Position numbers and translations under genes: made by a program
Notes under the pieces: generated by a model
Databases searched by the model: none
What the model saw: only the letters and a program-made list of their open reading frames with translations
What the model was told of the DNA's origin: nothing
Assembly: GCA_963542015.1 (NCBI GenBank)
Contig: CAUTUX010000012.1
Location: 1 to 35,478 of the forward strand
Length of the DNA stretch: 35,478 nt
Origin: CAUTUX01 sp963542015
GTDB taxonomy: Bacteria; Bacillota; Clostridia; Christensenellales; CAG-917
Reading direction: 5' to 3'
In this document: one piece after another, positions 15,651 to 25,638 of the stretch
How the letters are laid out: the number at the start of each line of letters is the position of its first letter
How positions within the stretch are numbered: the first letter of the stretch is position 1

Positions 15651-18600
15651 ATGAAAAAAATTAAAGTTATCGGATTAAGTATGTTGTTGCTTACGATGAT
15701 GTTTGTTTTTGCCGCCTGTACAAAGAGTGTGGGAACAGTAAATTTCTTTGTTGACGGAAAGAAAGTCGGAAGCAGTAGCATTAATAGTAAATATGAATAC
15801 AAACTTCCCGAGGAACCTAAAAAACCGGGTTATAGGTTTATAGGCTGGTACGAGGAGCTTGGTCATTTAAGTAAAAAATTTAAAAAAGGAACCAAAAAGA
15901 ATGTACATGCAAGGTTTGAACCCGTTTTAACGCAAACAAACGTTGAAGGCGAAGTATCTAAAAAAGAGTGGATTGTTGACGCAAGTAAAAAGGCTCCTCA
16001 AAAAGATAATTTAACATTCAGCGGATGGTATGTAGATTCTGAATATAAAACACCATATAAGAATCAAAATGTTGATAAATTATATGGTAAATTTATGGCA
16101 AAAGTAACATATCATAACGGATACGAAATTCTTAGAGAAGAGTTGATTGATGTAGATAATTTGGCAAAGAAACCAGAAATTAATGATGACTTTATCAAAG
16201 AATATATGGATGAAGAGGATATTTCATTTGAAAAAGATAATTTTGAGTTTGATTTCAATCAAAAAATAACAAAAAATACAATAGTAGATGTAAAGTGGAG
16301 AACCAAAACAATTAAAAATGCATATGGGCAGATTGAGGGATATCAACCGGTAGCTAACGGAGATGGGACATACAGATGGGAGGAGAAGGGTGTATCAGAT
16401 CACAAATGGCCAGTTTTATCTCTACCAGGAAAAGCAACAATAGATGTAGGTGGTACTAAGGAAGAAAAAACATTTACAGGAATTAATTTTGGTCAAATAA
16501 ACGAAAAAACTGAAAAAATAATTATAGGAAAGGGAATAAAGTATATATCAGGATTAATGCCACAGTTGCACAATAATCTAAAGGAAGTTGTTTTACCAAA
16601 TACATTGAAAGTAATAGAAAATTCATTTAACTACATGTTGGATGATGCAAAAGTTAATATCCCAGAAAGTGTAGAGACAATAATTCATAGTTTTTGGAAA
16701 AACTCACAGCTTTATCCTTTTGAAGGACTAAAACATCGTAGAGATAATATAAAAATACCTGCAAGCGTTAAACATCTCGCATTAATGCCAACAAATTTAG
16801 AGTTTGAAAATAATGATGTTTTTGAAAAAGAAAACGATATGATTTTTAAGAAAGATGGTACCAATAGAACATTGGTTGCAATAAATTTAACAAAAGAATA
16901 TGAGCAATTTAATATTCCTGAAGGTGTGACACATGTTCAAGTTGGAATATTTAATCATTTTGATAGATTTGCACCATCTATAAAAAGAATCAAGTTTCCA
17001 TCGACATTTAAAGGTGTTAAGTATAATCCTAACGAAAAAGAATATCCAGGATATTCAAACCCAAACAAGTGGTTATTTAAAGATGGGATGACAGTTGAGG
17101 AAATTGTAGCAGAATATAAAGATACTCTTGTCTTAGAGGAAAAAGTTTCGATGTACACAATCGTGAACAAACTTAGCAGATATCAGTTGGTTGAATTTAA
17201 TTTAAAAGAATATCCTTCAGGCTTAGAAGAAAATTTATTTTATGATATTGCATTACAAAAAAACATGTCAGAGGATGAATTATTAGATAAGACACTGTTT
17301 TCTGCAAAGAAGGAAGTTGGACAACCGGTTACTGTAAAAGCATTTGTTAATCATAAGTACATACTTGAGAAAAAATTTAGAAAAGCAATTTCTTCAAAAA
17401 AGAGTGGAGAAAAGATTACATTAGAAGAAATTAAGAGTGAGCTTGGATTAGGAGCAAAGGATGTTTTGTTGAATTCTTTAACAACGGGCAATCCAATAGA
17501 AAATGATGAAATTCTTCTAGAAAGTGACATTAATTTTTATGCGGAACTATCTACAACAAAAGATGGTCTAGAGATAGAAGAAGACGGTGATGGTAATGCT
17601 GTTGTAAGTGGATTCAATAAAGATAATGCAGAACTTGATGAAGATACAAATCTTTATAATGTATATATACCAAAAATGAAAAATGGGAAAAAAGTCATTG
17701 GTATAAAGGAAGGTGCATTTAAGGGAAACAAACTTATACAAAATGTGTATACAGAAGCAAATCTTGAATATATTGCTGATGAAGCGTTTATGGATGCTGA
17801 GCATTTAAAATTATTTACAACCAATAGCAACAATTTAAAGAAGATTGGGAAGAGAGCGTTCCAAGATAGTGGGTTAGAAAAAATAACACTTCCATTAAGA
17901 AATTTAGAAGAAATAGGTGAATTTGCATTTAAGTGTAGGAATTTAGAGTACTTTAAAGTCCCAGAAGAGGAAAAAGGCAATATGGTTAAAAGTATTTTTG
18001 GAGTATTTGGAATAGGTAAATATCTTTCAGAACGTCTTGAAAAAGGGAAATTCTATCTCAGTGGAGCAGATGCTCATTCTTATGATGGTAGTGAAAACTA
18101 TACTGATCAAAGTTCTCAAATAGTTAGATATACAGGTAAGACAGTTGAAAAGGTTAAGAAGAATGCAACATCAGAAGAAACAAATGACGCTGTAGTTTTT
18201 GATTTTGAGTTGTATGCACAGGCCGCAAGAGGGGTTAGAAATGATTTTAGCGGTATGTCGTTGCAACTGGGGACAAGTATAAGACATAGAGCTAAGAATT
18301 ATCCAGTATTGGCAGATGCTCCAGTTATGAGATATACAATAAAAAAAGGGGCAGTAAGTTATTTGCCAGTTAAAGCAGATTATATACCAGATGGCAAAGA
18401 TGGTAAGGGAAAAATTATAAATATTAGTTTCGGTGTAATTAAGAAAGTTGAAGAAGGGGCATTTACAGATATGGATGTAGCATTTGGAGAGATTGATCCT
18501 AATACTGGTAAGGCAAAATGTTTTAAAATAGTACAACCAGATCATGATGCTGACAAGGAAGTTGATCAATGGGTGTTTCCTGAAGATTTTAATGATAATA

Positions 18601-18716
18601 ATAAGTTTGAAGATGGATGGTGGAATGGCATTAAGCGAGCTGATAGTAATTATAATGAAGTTATAGGTAATGCACTAAGTAATATAGATTATGATCAATA
18701 TATAAAATTTTATTAA
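15651..18716 (+). CDS. Surface lipoprotein with InlB-type repeats and BspA-like leucine-rich repeats
   Basis: This 1021-aa protein has a lipoprotein signal peptide ending FVFAAC, so C23 is the predicted lipidated cysteine. Two InlB_B (Listeria-Bacteroides) repeats follow: residues ~28-85 with KPGYRFIGWYEE, and ~90-150 with LTFSGWYVDSEYK. A middle region (~150-520) has BspA-like hints (KEVVLPNTLKVIENSF, KIPASVKHLALMP). The clearest leucine-rich repeats are at ~670-770 (GIKEGAFKGN, YIADEAFMD, KIGKRAFQD). The protein probably sits on the outer face of the membrane and binds other proteins or host surfaces. The start has an excellent GGAGGA site. It follows the exporter by 113 bases and precedes the 1309-aa lipoprotein by 15 bases. 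Its first ~500 residues are paralogous to the protein at 25682. Confidence 0.85.
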   Translation: MKKIKVIGLSMLLLTMMFVFAACTKSVGTVNFFVDGKKVGSSSINSKYEYKLPEEPKKPGYRFIGWYEELGHLSKKFKKGTKKNVHARFEPVLTQTNVEGEVSKKEWIVDASKKAPQKDNLTFSGWYVDSEYKTPYKNQNVDKLYGKFMAKVTYHNGYEILREELIDVDNLAKKPEINDDFIKEYMDEEDISFEKDNFEFDFNQKITKNTIVDVKWRTKTIKNAYGQIEGYQPVANGDGTYRWEEKGVSDHKWPVLSLPGKATIDVGGTKEEKTFTGINFGQINEKTEKIIIGKGIKYISGLMPQLHNNLKEVVLPNTLKVIENSFNYMLDDAKVNIPESVETIIHSFWKNSQLYPFEGLKHRRDNIKIPASVKHLALMPTNLEFENNDVFEKENDMIFKKDGTNRTLVAINLTKEYEQFNIPEGVTHVQVGIFNHFDRFAPSIKRIKFPSTFKGVKYNPNEKEYPGYSNPNKWLFKDGMTVEEIVAEYKDTLVLEEKVSMYTIVNKLSRYQLVEFNLKEYPSGLEENLFYDIALQKNMSEDELLDKTLFSAKKEVGQPVTVKAFVNHKYILEKKFRKAISSKKSGEKITLEEIKSELGLGAKDVLLNSLTTGNPIENDEILLESDINFYAELSTTKDGLEIEEDGDGNAVVSGFNKDNAELDEDTNLYNVYIPKMKNGKKVIGIKEGAFKGNKLIQNVYTEANLEYIADEAFMDAEHLKLFTTNSNNLKKIGKRAFQDSGLEKITLPLRNLEEIGEFAFKCRNLEYFKVPEEEKGNMVKSIFGVFGIGKYLSERLEKGKFYLSGADAHSYDGSENYTDQSSQIVRYTGKTVEKVKKNATSEETNDAVVFDFELYAQAARGVRNDFSGMSLQLGTSIRHRAKNYPVLADAPVMRYTIKKGAVSYLPVKADYIPDGKDGKGKIINISFGVIKKVEEGAFTDMDVAFGEIDPNTGKAKCFKIVQPDHDADKEVDQWVFPEDFNDNNKFEDGWWNGIKRADSNYNEVIGNALSNIDYDQYIKFY

Positions 18717-18731
18717 AAGTCGGGATTTAGT

Positions 18732-21700
18732 ATGAATAGAAAAAAGTGGGTATATGCAGTTTTATGTATAGTGTTAGTTTGTTTGAGTTTTGCGGGATGT
18801 ACAATTATCCCGCAAAACTCAACTCCTAATCAGGTGTTGAAAAAATATTACGGAAATCAAAAATATACAATTCGTTTTAACACAGAAGATCTAGAAGATA
18901 AACTTTCCCCACTTACTTATACAGCATCAAGGACACCTAAGTTACCAACTGTATCAAAAGCTGGATATGTGTTTGCAGGCTGGTACTATGATAGAGAGTT
19001 GAAAGAAGAATGTAACGATAGTAACTTGAAGTTAAAAATGTGCGATGTTGTACTGTATCCAAAATGGTTAAAACAGGAACTGAGAGATAACGGTATTTAT
19101 AAAATTGAGTTCGATGTTGTTCGATCAAAAGAGGATCCTGTCACAAAAGAGGAACTTACAGATGAGTACCCACCAAAAGAATTTTCAGAAAGTATAATTA
19201 AGGGAAATACTGTAATTGAAAAAAATGGGCAACAGAAAATTCTAAAAATAGGATATGACTGTGGTACAACAGCTCCATTTGGATCAAAAGATCCATATAC
19301 TGTCGAACTTGCAAAAGATAAAAATCCGAAAGGAATGCGGATAGTGAAGAGGACTGAAAATGCCTCAGAATCAAAGAAAGAAGTATATATAGATATTTCA
19401 GAATATGAAGATTATGACAAACCTATATATCTTTCTGTTACTGCAATTAATTATCTCACGCCAGGTATGTCGAGTGACGATAGAATTAAAACTACAACAA
19501 CATATGTTGTTAAATTTAAAATAAAAGTCATTAAAGGACTTGAAAAAGAATATTCAAAAATAAAAAATGGCAAATTACATGATGGTCATTATCTTGTTAG
19601 AACCTTTTATAGGCAGATGGATAATTCATCAACAATGATGTCGTATTTTAATCCAGTATATGGGTATCTCATTGCAAAAGATGGACACTATAAATATGTT
19701 AAAGAGGTTAATCCATATTATGGATTGTTTGCAAATGAAGCGGATTTGGCAGAACCAAAAAATCAAAATTTCTTTAATCGGGCAACAACATTTGCGAATT
19801 TTTATGCGGCTTACACAATTGATTTCAATGCGAATGAACCGATGAATACGGAAGAACATCCTAATAAGATTGAAAGCAAGTATTATCCAGAAAAATATAA
19901 TGGTGGGAAATTTATAGAATATTCTTTAGAGTATGATAGTCAATCAAACAAAATGTGGCAGGTTTTTGATCTTGGTCAGTCATTGGGGAAGCATTTTGCA
20001 TCTGTTGGAGCTGTAACAGGTTTCATGGAACTTGTTATGCACATGGGTCGTTTGGAACAGATAATGACAATAGATTATGACAACATAGTTGCAGTTGCTC
20101 CAGAATATAAATCACTTGAAGGAGATGCATATACTTTTAGAAGAGAAACTTCACATTATGCTGGCAACGATACAAGTGTATTAAATCAAGGTATAGCTAA
20201 ATCTAAACTTGAAGAATGTGGAACAGCGTCAGAGTATCTTAATTTTTTATTTTCAAATAAAAAATATTTTTCTAATAAAGAATTGGAAACAAATAAAAAT
20301 ATTAGAGGCAACATACCGAGCTTTAGGGTTACAACACGAGGTATGACCGATGATGAAATGAAAAGTCAATATACAAAAATGCAAATGATAGATACTCAGT
20401 ATGAGGTATTTGGGTTTGATAAAGATCAATATTTATATGGCGATTTTATGTCAACTCAAACATTTGGTTCACAAGGAAGACGAACAATAGAACCGGTTAT
20501 GAGCGGAACGATGCTTAACCCTGGAGATGTAGTTAGTATTAAAGAAATTTTCAAATCCAAAGTAGATAAAAATCAATCAATTGATTCTGTAGATGTTAAA
20601 GCTTATAAAGCAAAATATTATGAGACAGATTATACTCAAGAAATATCATTAAGTGGAGATTCGTATACTTATGCGGAGCCAGTTGATCTGATTTATGAAT
20701 ACGTAAAGAACGGGTACAAGAGAATTGCTAAAGTTAGGTTAAGGACATATGAAGAGCCTGATTTCAATTTAAATGCCAGACCGGAAGATAATTTTTCTGA
20801 AACACATGAATATATGCCAGGAGATACATATAGTATACCAACTAAAATGACAGCTATGTGGGGTGGCTACACCAATACATATGTGGCAAAATTTTATGGT
20901 GGAAATAATGTTAACCCTAATGCGAACAAGTTTTCATATAATTTAACATTACTTTCTCGGTATGAGGAAAAGAATGGCAAAATGCGTCATGAAGAAAACA
21001 TAGTGGAAGAGTATGAAAAGCTTAAAATTCCTAGTGGCACTGAAAGTGTAGTTTGGGTTGCTGAAATAAGGAATATTTTTGGAGAAAGAAAATATAAAGA
21101 AATTAAATTACAAATCAAACCTGCACCACGCTATATTATTAAAAATTCTGATGGTCAAGAAGTTGTAAATAAAGCATCAACTATTAGTGATGGTGAAATT
21201 AAAAGTGAAAATACAGAGTTTTATTATATAGTCAAGACTGAAGAAGATCTAAAAAAGTTTGTTAAAGAAATTTATACATATCAAGTCGCACATAAAAGTG
21301 GAACATTTAGACTTGAAAGTTACAGGACGAGTACTGGAAGTTTTGCAAAAGATTTATGGAAGATGAATATAGATGATGTTTTTAATGAGATTAATGGATT
21401 AGTTAAAGATGGAGCAGGGCTAACTTTGTGGTATAGTAGCGGATCGGAAACTATTACAGTTAAAATAGCCGCATTTGTTACTTTTAACGGTGAACCGGAT
21501 GTTAAGGTTTCCAGTCATAAGGCATTATTTACAAATCAAAAGTATAAATTAGAATTTGCAAAAATTAAAAATAAAAATGGTGAAAGAATAACTACAAAAA
21601 CAACAATGCAAGTGTATTACATGAATGGTGGCACATATAGTAGTGATAAGGCACATTTTGAATATAATGATATAACTGGAGAGATAATATTCAAGCAAGC

Positions 21701-22661
21701 TGGAAAATATTATTTTGTATACTATTTTTCTGGAAAGAATTTCTTTTTTTCAAAAAGATTTACACATGAAGTATATAGACATGATATAGATGTAACTGTT
21801 AAGTACACAACCGACGCGGCTCATCCATTTAAAGATGGAACAACAGAAAAAGAGATCACACACAGTTTGAAAGATCATTTACTATTGATGCAAGCTCAAG
21901 ATTATGCAGACAGTATACCTAAAGAAAGCAAACTTTTAGGGTATACAACTGATAGCGAAGAAGAGACTGGCACAATTGGTGATGGTGAAAAGGAAATTAC
22001 AAACTTTATACATAGGTTCCATAGTAGAGAAGTCACATTACATGCAGTTTGGGATGATGGGAAACTAATTACACTTGATATGGATACCGCAAGGACAGGT
22101 ATACCAAATTATACAAGGAGAATGTACAAATCGGGGAGCACATCGCAAGGATATTATTTTGCAAATCAAACGTATGGTCATCAATTGAACATAGAGGATA
22201 TATTAAAAGATAAAACAATTTTTTCGACAGCACAGATAAATAGTTTAAGCAAAAATTTTAAATTGGTAGAACTTGAAAGTAATGTATTTCCTGGTGGAAG
22301 TATTTCTATAGAGGGATACAGAAAAAATGTAATGTATGAATTTGAAGAAGATATAACCATTAAATTAAAATTTAGAAGAAGAATGAAGCTTGAATATAAG
22401 ATTGATAAAAAAGATGATGATAGTGGTGATGAAGTTTCTAATACATACTTGGCTAATGCTGATATTATAGCTGGAGAAGTATTAGGAGAGGATCTTTATA
22501 AAAAAGTTGAGATTAAAGAAAAATATAAAGATAAGTATGAGTTTCTTGGATGGTATTTATTTGGTGACAGCACTGAGACATTAATAGATTTTAAGACATA
22601 TGTACCTGTTGAAAATAGTAGCGGAAAACTGAAAATTGTAGCAAAAATAAAAAGAAAATAG
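18732..22661 (+). CDS. Very large lipoprotein with terminal InlB-type repeats, centre unknown
   Basis: This 1309-aa protein has a lipoprotein signal ending LSFAGC (C23 lipidated). An InlB_B repeat follows early (YTIRFNT, then KAGYVFAGWYYD at ~70-85). Two degenerate ones occur near the end (LGYTTDSEEET with VTLHAVW, and YEFLGWYLFGDS). The ~900 residues between are beta-rich, without a family that I recognise; Ig-like modules are likely. A tract of small and polar residues (NAYKAK, DYTQEISLSG) is not diagnostic. The gene starts 15 bases after the previous lipoprotein, with only a weak GGGAT-like ribosome site. Codons 18-31 form a perfect 16-bp inverted repeat across the lipobox. It probably works with the preceding lipoprotein at the cell surface. 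Confidence 0.8.
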   Translation: MNRKKWVYAVLCIVLVCLSFAGCTIIPQNSTPNQVLKKYYGNQKYTIRFNTEDLEDKLSPLTYTASRTPKLPTVSKAGYVFAGWYYDRELKEECNDSNLKLKMCDVVLYPKWLKQELRDNGIYKIEFDVVRSKEDPVTKEELTDEYPPKEFSESIIKGNTVIEKNGQQKILKIGYDCGTTAPFGSKDPYTVELAKDKNPKGMRIVKRTENASESKKEVYIDISEYEDYDKPIYLSVTAINYLTPGMSSDDRIKTTTTYVVKFKIKVIKGLEKEYSKIKNGKLHDGHYLVRTFYRQMDNSSTMMSYFNPVYGYLIAKDGHYKYVKEVNPYYGLFANEADLAEPKNQNFFNRATTFANFYAAYTIDFNANEPMNTEEHPNKIESKYYPEKYNGGKFIEYSLEYDSQSNKMWQVFDLGQSLGKHFASVGAVTGFMELVMHMGRLEQIMTIDYDNIVAVAPEYKSLEGDAYTFRRETSHYAGNDTSVLNQGIAKSKLEECGTASEYLNFLFSNKKYFSNKELETNKNIRGNIPSFRVTTRGMTDDEMKSQYTKMQMIDTQYEVFGFDKDQYLYGDFMSTQTFGSQGRRTIEPVMSGTMLNPGDVVSIKEIFKSKVDKNQSIDSVDVKAYKAKYYETDYTQEISLSGDSYTYAEPVDLIYEYVKNGYKRIAKVRLRTYEEPDFNLNARPEDNFSETHEYMPGDTYSIPTKMTAMWGGYTNTYVAKFYGGNNVNPNANKFSYNLTLLSRYEEKNGKMRHEENIVEEYEKLKIPSGTESVVWVAEIRNIFGERKYKEIKLQIKPAPRYIIKNSDGQEVVNKASTISDGEIKSENTEFYYIVKTEEDLKKFVKEIYTYQVAHKSGTFRLESYRTSTGSFAKDLWKMNIDDVFNEINGLVKDGAGLTLWYSSGSETITVKIAAFVTFNGEPDVKVSSHKALFTNQKYKLEFAKIKNKNGERITTKTTMQVYYMNGGTYSSDKAHFEYNDITGEIIFKQAGKYYFVYYFSGKNFFFSKRFTHEVYRHDIDVTVKYTTDAAHPFKDGTTEKEITHSLKDHLLLMQAQDYADSIPKESKLLGYTTDSEEETGTIGDGEKEITNFIHRFHSREVTLHAVWDDGKLITLDMDTARTGIPNYTRRMYKSGSTSQGYYFANQTYGHQLNIEDILKDKTIFSTAQINSLSKNFKLVELESNVFPGGSISIEGYRKNVMYEFEEDITIKLKFRRRMKLEYKIDKKDDDSGDEVSNTYLANADIIAGEVLGEDLYKKVEIKEKYKDKYEFLGWYLFGDSTETLIDFKTYVPVENSSGKLKIVAKIKRK
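18783..18822. repeat. Perfect 16-bp inverted repeat across the lipobox codons
   Basis: The arms TTGAGTTTTGCGGGAT (18783-18798) and ATCCCGCAAAACTCAA (18807-18822) are exact reverse complements around an eight-base loop. They cover codons 18-31 of the 1309-aa lipoprotein, including A21, G22 and C23. No T-run follows, so it is not an ordinary terminator. Confidence 0.95.
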
Positions 22662-22732
22662 GATAGATAAATAAACTGAGATATATGAGTATTAGAATAA
22701 TATACTTGATATTTGGCTTCATTTGTAGAATA

Positions 22733-22760
22733 TTAGTCTTAGATAAGCATAAGTTATACT
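22733..22760 (+). promoter_or_regulatory. Candidate promoter of the 671-aa lipoprotein gene
   Basis: TTAGTC (22733-22738) and TATACT (22755-22760) are spaced by 16 bases. The leader is about 55 bases and holds an AGAGG ribosome site seven bases before the ATG. The rest of 22662-22820 shows nothing coding. Confidence 0.45.
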
Positions 22761-22820
22761 AGCCACAAACTTTACAAATCTTAAAGAAGTTATGGATATT
22801 TATGTTTTAGAGGTAGTTAT

Positions 22821-24836
22821 ATGAAAAAGACTTTTAAATTGAGTATATTCTTAATTTTAATTCTTACAATGGCAGTAGCGGTATTAGGCTGTACAAAGAA
22901 GACGCCAGACATGAGAACAACGCCTGGGAAACAAACGGAACAAAAGAAACCAGACAAAGTGGAAACACCAGAAGAGAAGAGAGATAAGGAAGCAGAATCG
23001 CTTTTTGACTTAACTCTGCGCAATGATGGCAACTATGAAGTAAAGTCATATAAAGGTAGTCAAAAAGAAGTAACTATACCGAATGAATATAAGGGTAAGA
23101 AAGTAGTAGGTATCGAAAGTAATGCATTTGAGAATTCATCAATTGAATCTATTACAATTCCGAGTACAGTAGAGAAGATAGGGGATCATGCATTTTATAA
23201 GTGCTATGCCCTACAAACAGTAACGTTGAACGAAGGGTTAAAAGAGATCGGATGGTTTACATTTGCAGAGACAGCAATAAGTGAAATAAAAATACCAAGC
23301 ACCGTTGAGGGTATCGTATCCGACACATTTAGCGGCTGTAAAAACTTAAAATCAGTGACATTGAATGAAGGATTAAAATCAATAGGAAGGGGTGCATTTA
23401 GTGGCACATCAATTGAAAAAATTACGATACCAAGTTCAGTAGATTATATAGGCTCTATGCTAGGAGATGCAAAAATAAAGGTTGTAGATGGAAATAGCAA
23501 ATATGAGGCTACAGATGATTGCTTAATTGAAAAAGCGACAAAGAAAATAATCAGTGGTGGCAAACATTCAATAATACCAGATGGAATTAGGGAAATAGGA
23601 GATGAGGCATTTTCTGGGACATCAATTCAATCAGTAACAATACCAAGTACAGTAGAGAAAATTGGACGACATGCATTTAAAGATTGTAAAGATCTAAAAA
23701 CAGTAACATTAAATGAAGGGCTAAAAGAGTTAGGCGACGCAGCATTCAGTGGTACATCAATCGAATCAATTACAATTCCTAGCACACTAGAGGAGATTGT
23801 AGCCGAGACATTTAAAGGTTGTAAAGATCTAAAAATAGTAACATTGAAAGAAGGTTTGAAATCGATAGGAAGGCGTGTCTTTGAAGATACGTCAATAGGA
23901 ACACTTACAATACCTAGTACAGTAAATGATATAGAGTCTTCACTTGGCGATGTTCAAATAAATGTTGTAGACGGCAATGCAGTATATGAAGCTATAAATA
24001 ATTGTTTAATAGAGAAGTCTACAAGAAAGTTAATCAGTGGTGGAAAACATTCAGTAATACCAGATGGAATTAAGGAGATTGGCGACTCAGCATTTGAAGG
24101 CACAGCGGTTGAGACAATAACAACCCCAAGTACATTAGAGAAGATTGAAAGATTCGCATTTGCGGGCTGTAAAAACCTAAAAACAGTAACATTAAATGAA
24201 GGCTTGAAATCTATAGGGAATGGTTCATTTAAAGATACATCGATCGAAGAAATAACAATCCCTAGCACAGTAGATGATATACATTCTTCATTTGGTGATG
24301 CGGAAATAAAGGTAGCGGACGGGAATGCAAAATACGAGGCTATAGATAATTGCTTAATTGAGAAAACAACGAAGAAACTAATCAGCGGAGGAAAACATTC
24401 TATACTGCCAGAGGGAATTAAAGAGATAGGAGAACAAGCATTCTATGGTACATCAATAGAGAAAATTACAATACCAAGTACAGTAGAGAAGATTGGAAGC
24501 TATGCATTTTACAATTGTAATAATCTGAAAACAGTGACATTGAATGAAGGATTAAAATCAATAGGAAGGGGTGCATTTAATGGCACATCAATAGAATCAA
24601 TTGAAATGACAAGCACAGTAGAAAAGATTGAACGTTTTGCATTTTATGATTGTAAAAACCTAAAAACAGTAACATTAAATGAAGGGCTAAAAGAGATAGA
24701 TAGTGGAGCATTTAGGGATTGCGATAAGCTTGGTAGAATAGAATGTAATGTAAGGAAGGATTATGTTGAAGCGAACAGAAGTAAATTTGAAGGACTTATT
24801 CAAAAAAAATCAATAATCAACTGGCTCAACGGCTAA
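22821..24836 (+). CDS. BspA-like leucine-rich-repeat lipoprotein
   Basis: This 671-aa protein has a lipoprotein signal ending AVLGC (C24), then a short charged linker rich in proline, lysine and threonine (~25-60). From about 70 to the C-terminus it is almost entirely ~23-residue BspA-type leucine-rich repeats (for example SIESITIPSTVEKIGDHAF and LKTVTLNEGLKEIG). A distinct cassette recurs three times: VDGN.KYEA, CLIEK.TKK, ISGGKHS.IP.GI.EIG. Its coding copies centre near 23550, 24033 and 24381, separated by 161 and 116 codons, so the number of plain repeats between cassettes varies. BspA-type proteins bind host matrix or other microbes; adhesion is a reasonable inference. The repeats are similar enough at DNA level to recombine. 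The gene has its own promoter and lies 159 bases after the 1309-aa lipoprotein. Confidence 0.92.
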   Translation: MKKTFKLSIFLILILTMAVAVLGCTKKTPDMRTTPGKQTEQKKPDKVETPEEKRDKEAESLFDLTLRNDGNYEVKSYKGSQKEVTIPNEYKGKKVVGIESNAFENSSIESITIPSTVEKIGDHAFYKCYALQTVTLNEGLKEIGWFTFAETAISEIKIPSTVEGIVSDTFSGCKNLKSVTLNEGLKSIGRGAFSGTSIEKITIPSSVDYIGSMLGDAKIKVVDGNSKYEATDDCLIEKATKKIISGGKHSIIPDGIREIGDEAFSGTSIQSVTIPSTVEKIGRHAFKDCKDLKTVTLNEGLKELGDAAFSGTSIESITIPSTLEEIVAETFKGCKDLKIVTLKEGLKSIGRRVFEDTSIGTLTIPSTVNDIESSLGDVQINVVDGNAVYEAINNCLIEKSTRKLISGGKHSVIPDGIKEIGDSAFEGTAVETITTPSTLEKIERFAFAGCKNLKTVTLNEGLKSIGNGSFKDTSIEEITIPSTVDDIHSSFGDAEIKVADGNAKYEAIDNCLIEKTTKKLISGGKHSILPEGIKEIGEQAFYGTSIEKITIPSTVEKIGSYAFYNCNNLKTVTLNEGLKSIGRGAFNGTSIESIEMTSTVEKIERFAFYDCKNLKTVTLNEGLKEIDSGAFRDCDKLGRIECNVRKDYVEANRSKFEGLIQKKSIINWLNG

Positions 24837-25033
24837 AGCAAAAAATAATGAAACAAAAACTACAAATATGGATGTCCCAACGGGATGACTATATTTTATT
24901 TATAACAATTTATCGCCATTCTAAGCTCTCTCTTCGCAGTTGATAATGCCATTGAAAGAACCTAATCGTTAAAGCAAGGACACACAGGGGCGATTTGGGG
25001 TAAATTCGATATGATCGGGTAGCATTGTTGTTG
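24837..25033. other. Intergenic stretch between the LRR lipoprotein and the tRNA cluster
   Basis: These 197 bases separate a plus-strand gene from minus-strand tRNAs. A short stem TCCC / GGGA near 24874-24884 is followed by a T-rich run and may act as a weak terminator for the lipoprotein gene. I see no gene and no second clear signal. Confidence 0.35.
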
Positions 25034-25111
25034 TGGGGTGAATGGTGGGATTCGAACCCACGACCTCCAGGGCCACAACCTGGCGCGCTAACCAACTGTG
25101 CCACATCCACC
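25034..25111 (-). tRNA. tRNA-His (GTG)
   Basis: The minus strand folds as a cloverleaf. The acceptor GTGGATG pairs with CATTCAC, the anticodon loop is TTGTGGC with anticodon GTG, and CCA is encoded. An extra G precedes the acceptor stem, the G-1 that is diagnostic of tRNA-His, opposite C73. Confidence 0.96.
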
Positions 25112-25116
25112 ATTAA

Positions 25117-25193
<77 letters not shown>

Positions 25194-25198
25194 ATGAT

Positions 25199-25272
25199 TG
25201 GAGCGGGTGATGGGAATTGAACCCACGCAGCCAGCTTGGAAGGCTGGAATTCTACCACTGAACTACACCCGC
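25199..25272 (-). tRNA. tRNA-Gly (TCC)
   Basis: The minus strand gives the acceptor GCGGGTG paired with CACCCGC, anticodon loop CTTCCAA with anticodon TCC, T-loop GTTCAAT and an encoded CCA. It is the first of the three-tRNA unit Gly-Arg-His. Confidence 0.96.
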
Positions 25273-25303
25273 AATAAAAAATGCACCGTTCAAATGCCTT
25301 GTA

Positions 25304-25333
25304 ATTCTAGCATGTAACGAGAAAAAAAGTCAA
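25304..25333 (-). promoter_or_regulatory. Promoter of the Gly-Arg-His tRNA unit
   Basis: On the minus strand, TTGACT (complement of 25328-25333) and TAGAAT (complement of 25304-25309) are 18 bases apart, about 31 bases before tRNA-Gly (TCC). Confidence 0.7.
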
Positions 25334-25384
25334 AGAAAATATATGTTCGGAAGTGACTTCAAAGATGTAAATGAAATGTTTACT

Positions 25385-25458
25385 TGGAGCGGATGATGGG
25401 AATCGAACCCACGCTACCAGCTTGGGAAGCTGGAGTTCTACCATTGAACTACATCCGC
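25385..25458 (-). tRNA. tRNA-Gly (CCC)
   Basis: The minus strand gives the acceptor GCGGATG paired with CATCCGC, anticodon loop TTCCCAA with anticodon CCC, T-loop GTTCGAT and an encoded CCA. It is separated by 112 bases from tRNA-Gly (TCC) and has its own promoter. Confidence 0.95.
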
Positions 25459-25471
25459 AAGAACTGTTGTC

Positions 25472-25500
25472 AGTATAGCATTTTATATGTGTTCGGTTAA
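25472..25500 (-). promoter_or_regulatory. Promoter of tRNA-Gly (CCC)
   Basis: On the minus strand, TTAACC (complement of 25495-25500) and TATACT (complement of 25472-25477) are spaced by 17 bases, about 14 bases before the tRNA. Confidence 0.65.
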
Positions 25501-25638
25501 ATAAAAATGGCAACTCTTATCTCTCAGTGGATAAGTAAAGATTTTGAAGATGGGTGCATGGGAATAGATAGTTGATATATCGTTTGTACAAGATGCAAAA
25601 CACAATTTTGATAAAAATTAAATAGCATATTAAATATA

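Noticed and set aside
25508..25576. A 22-codon open frame (MATLISQWISKD...)
   Set aside because: It has no ribosome site or promoter and overlaps nothing conserved; it may be a gene remnant, but I cannot support it.
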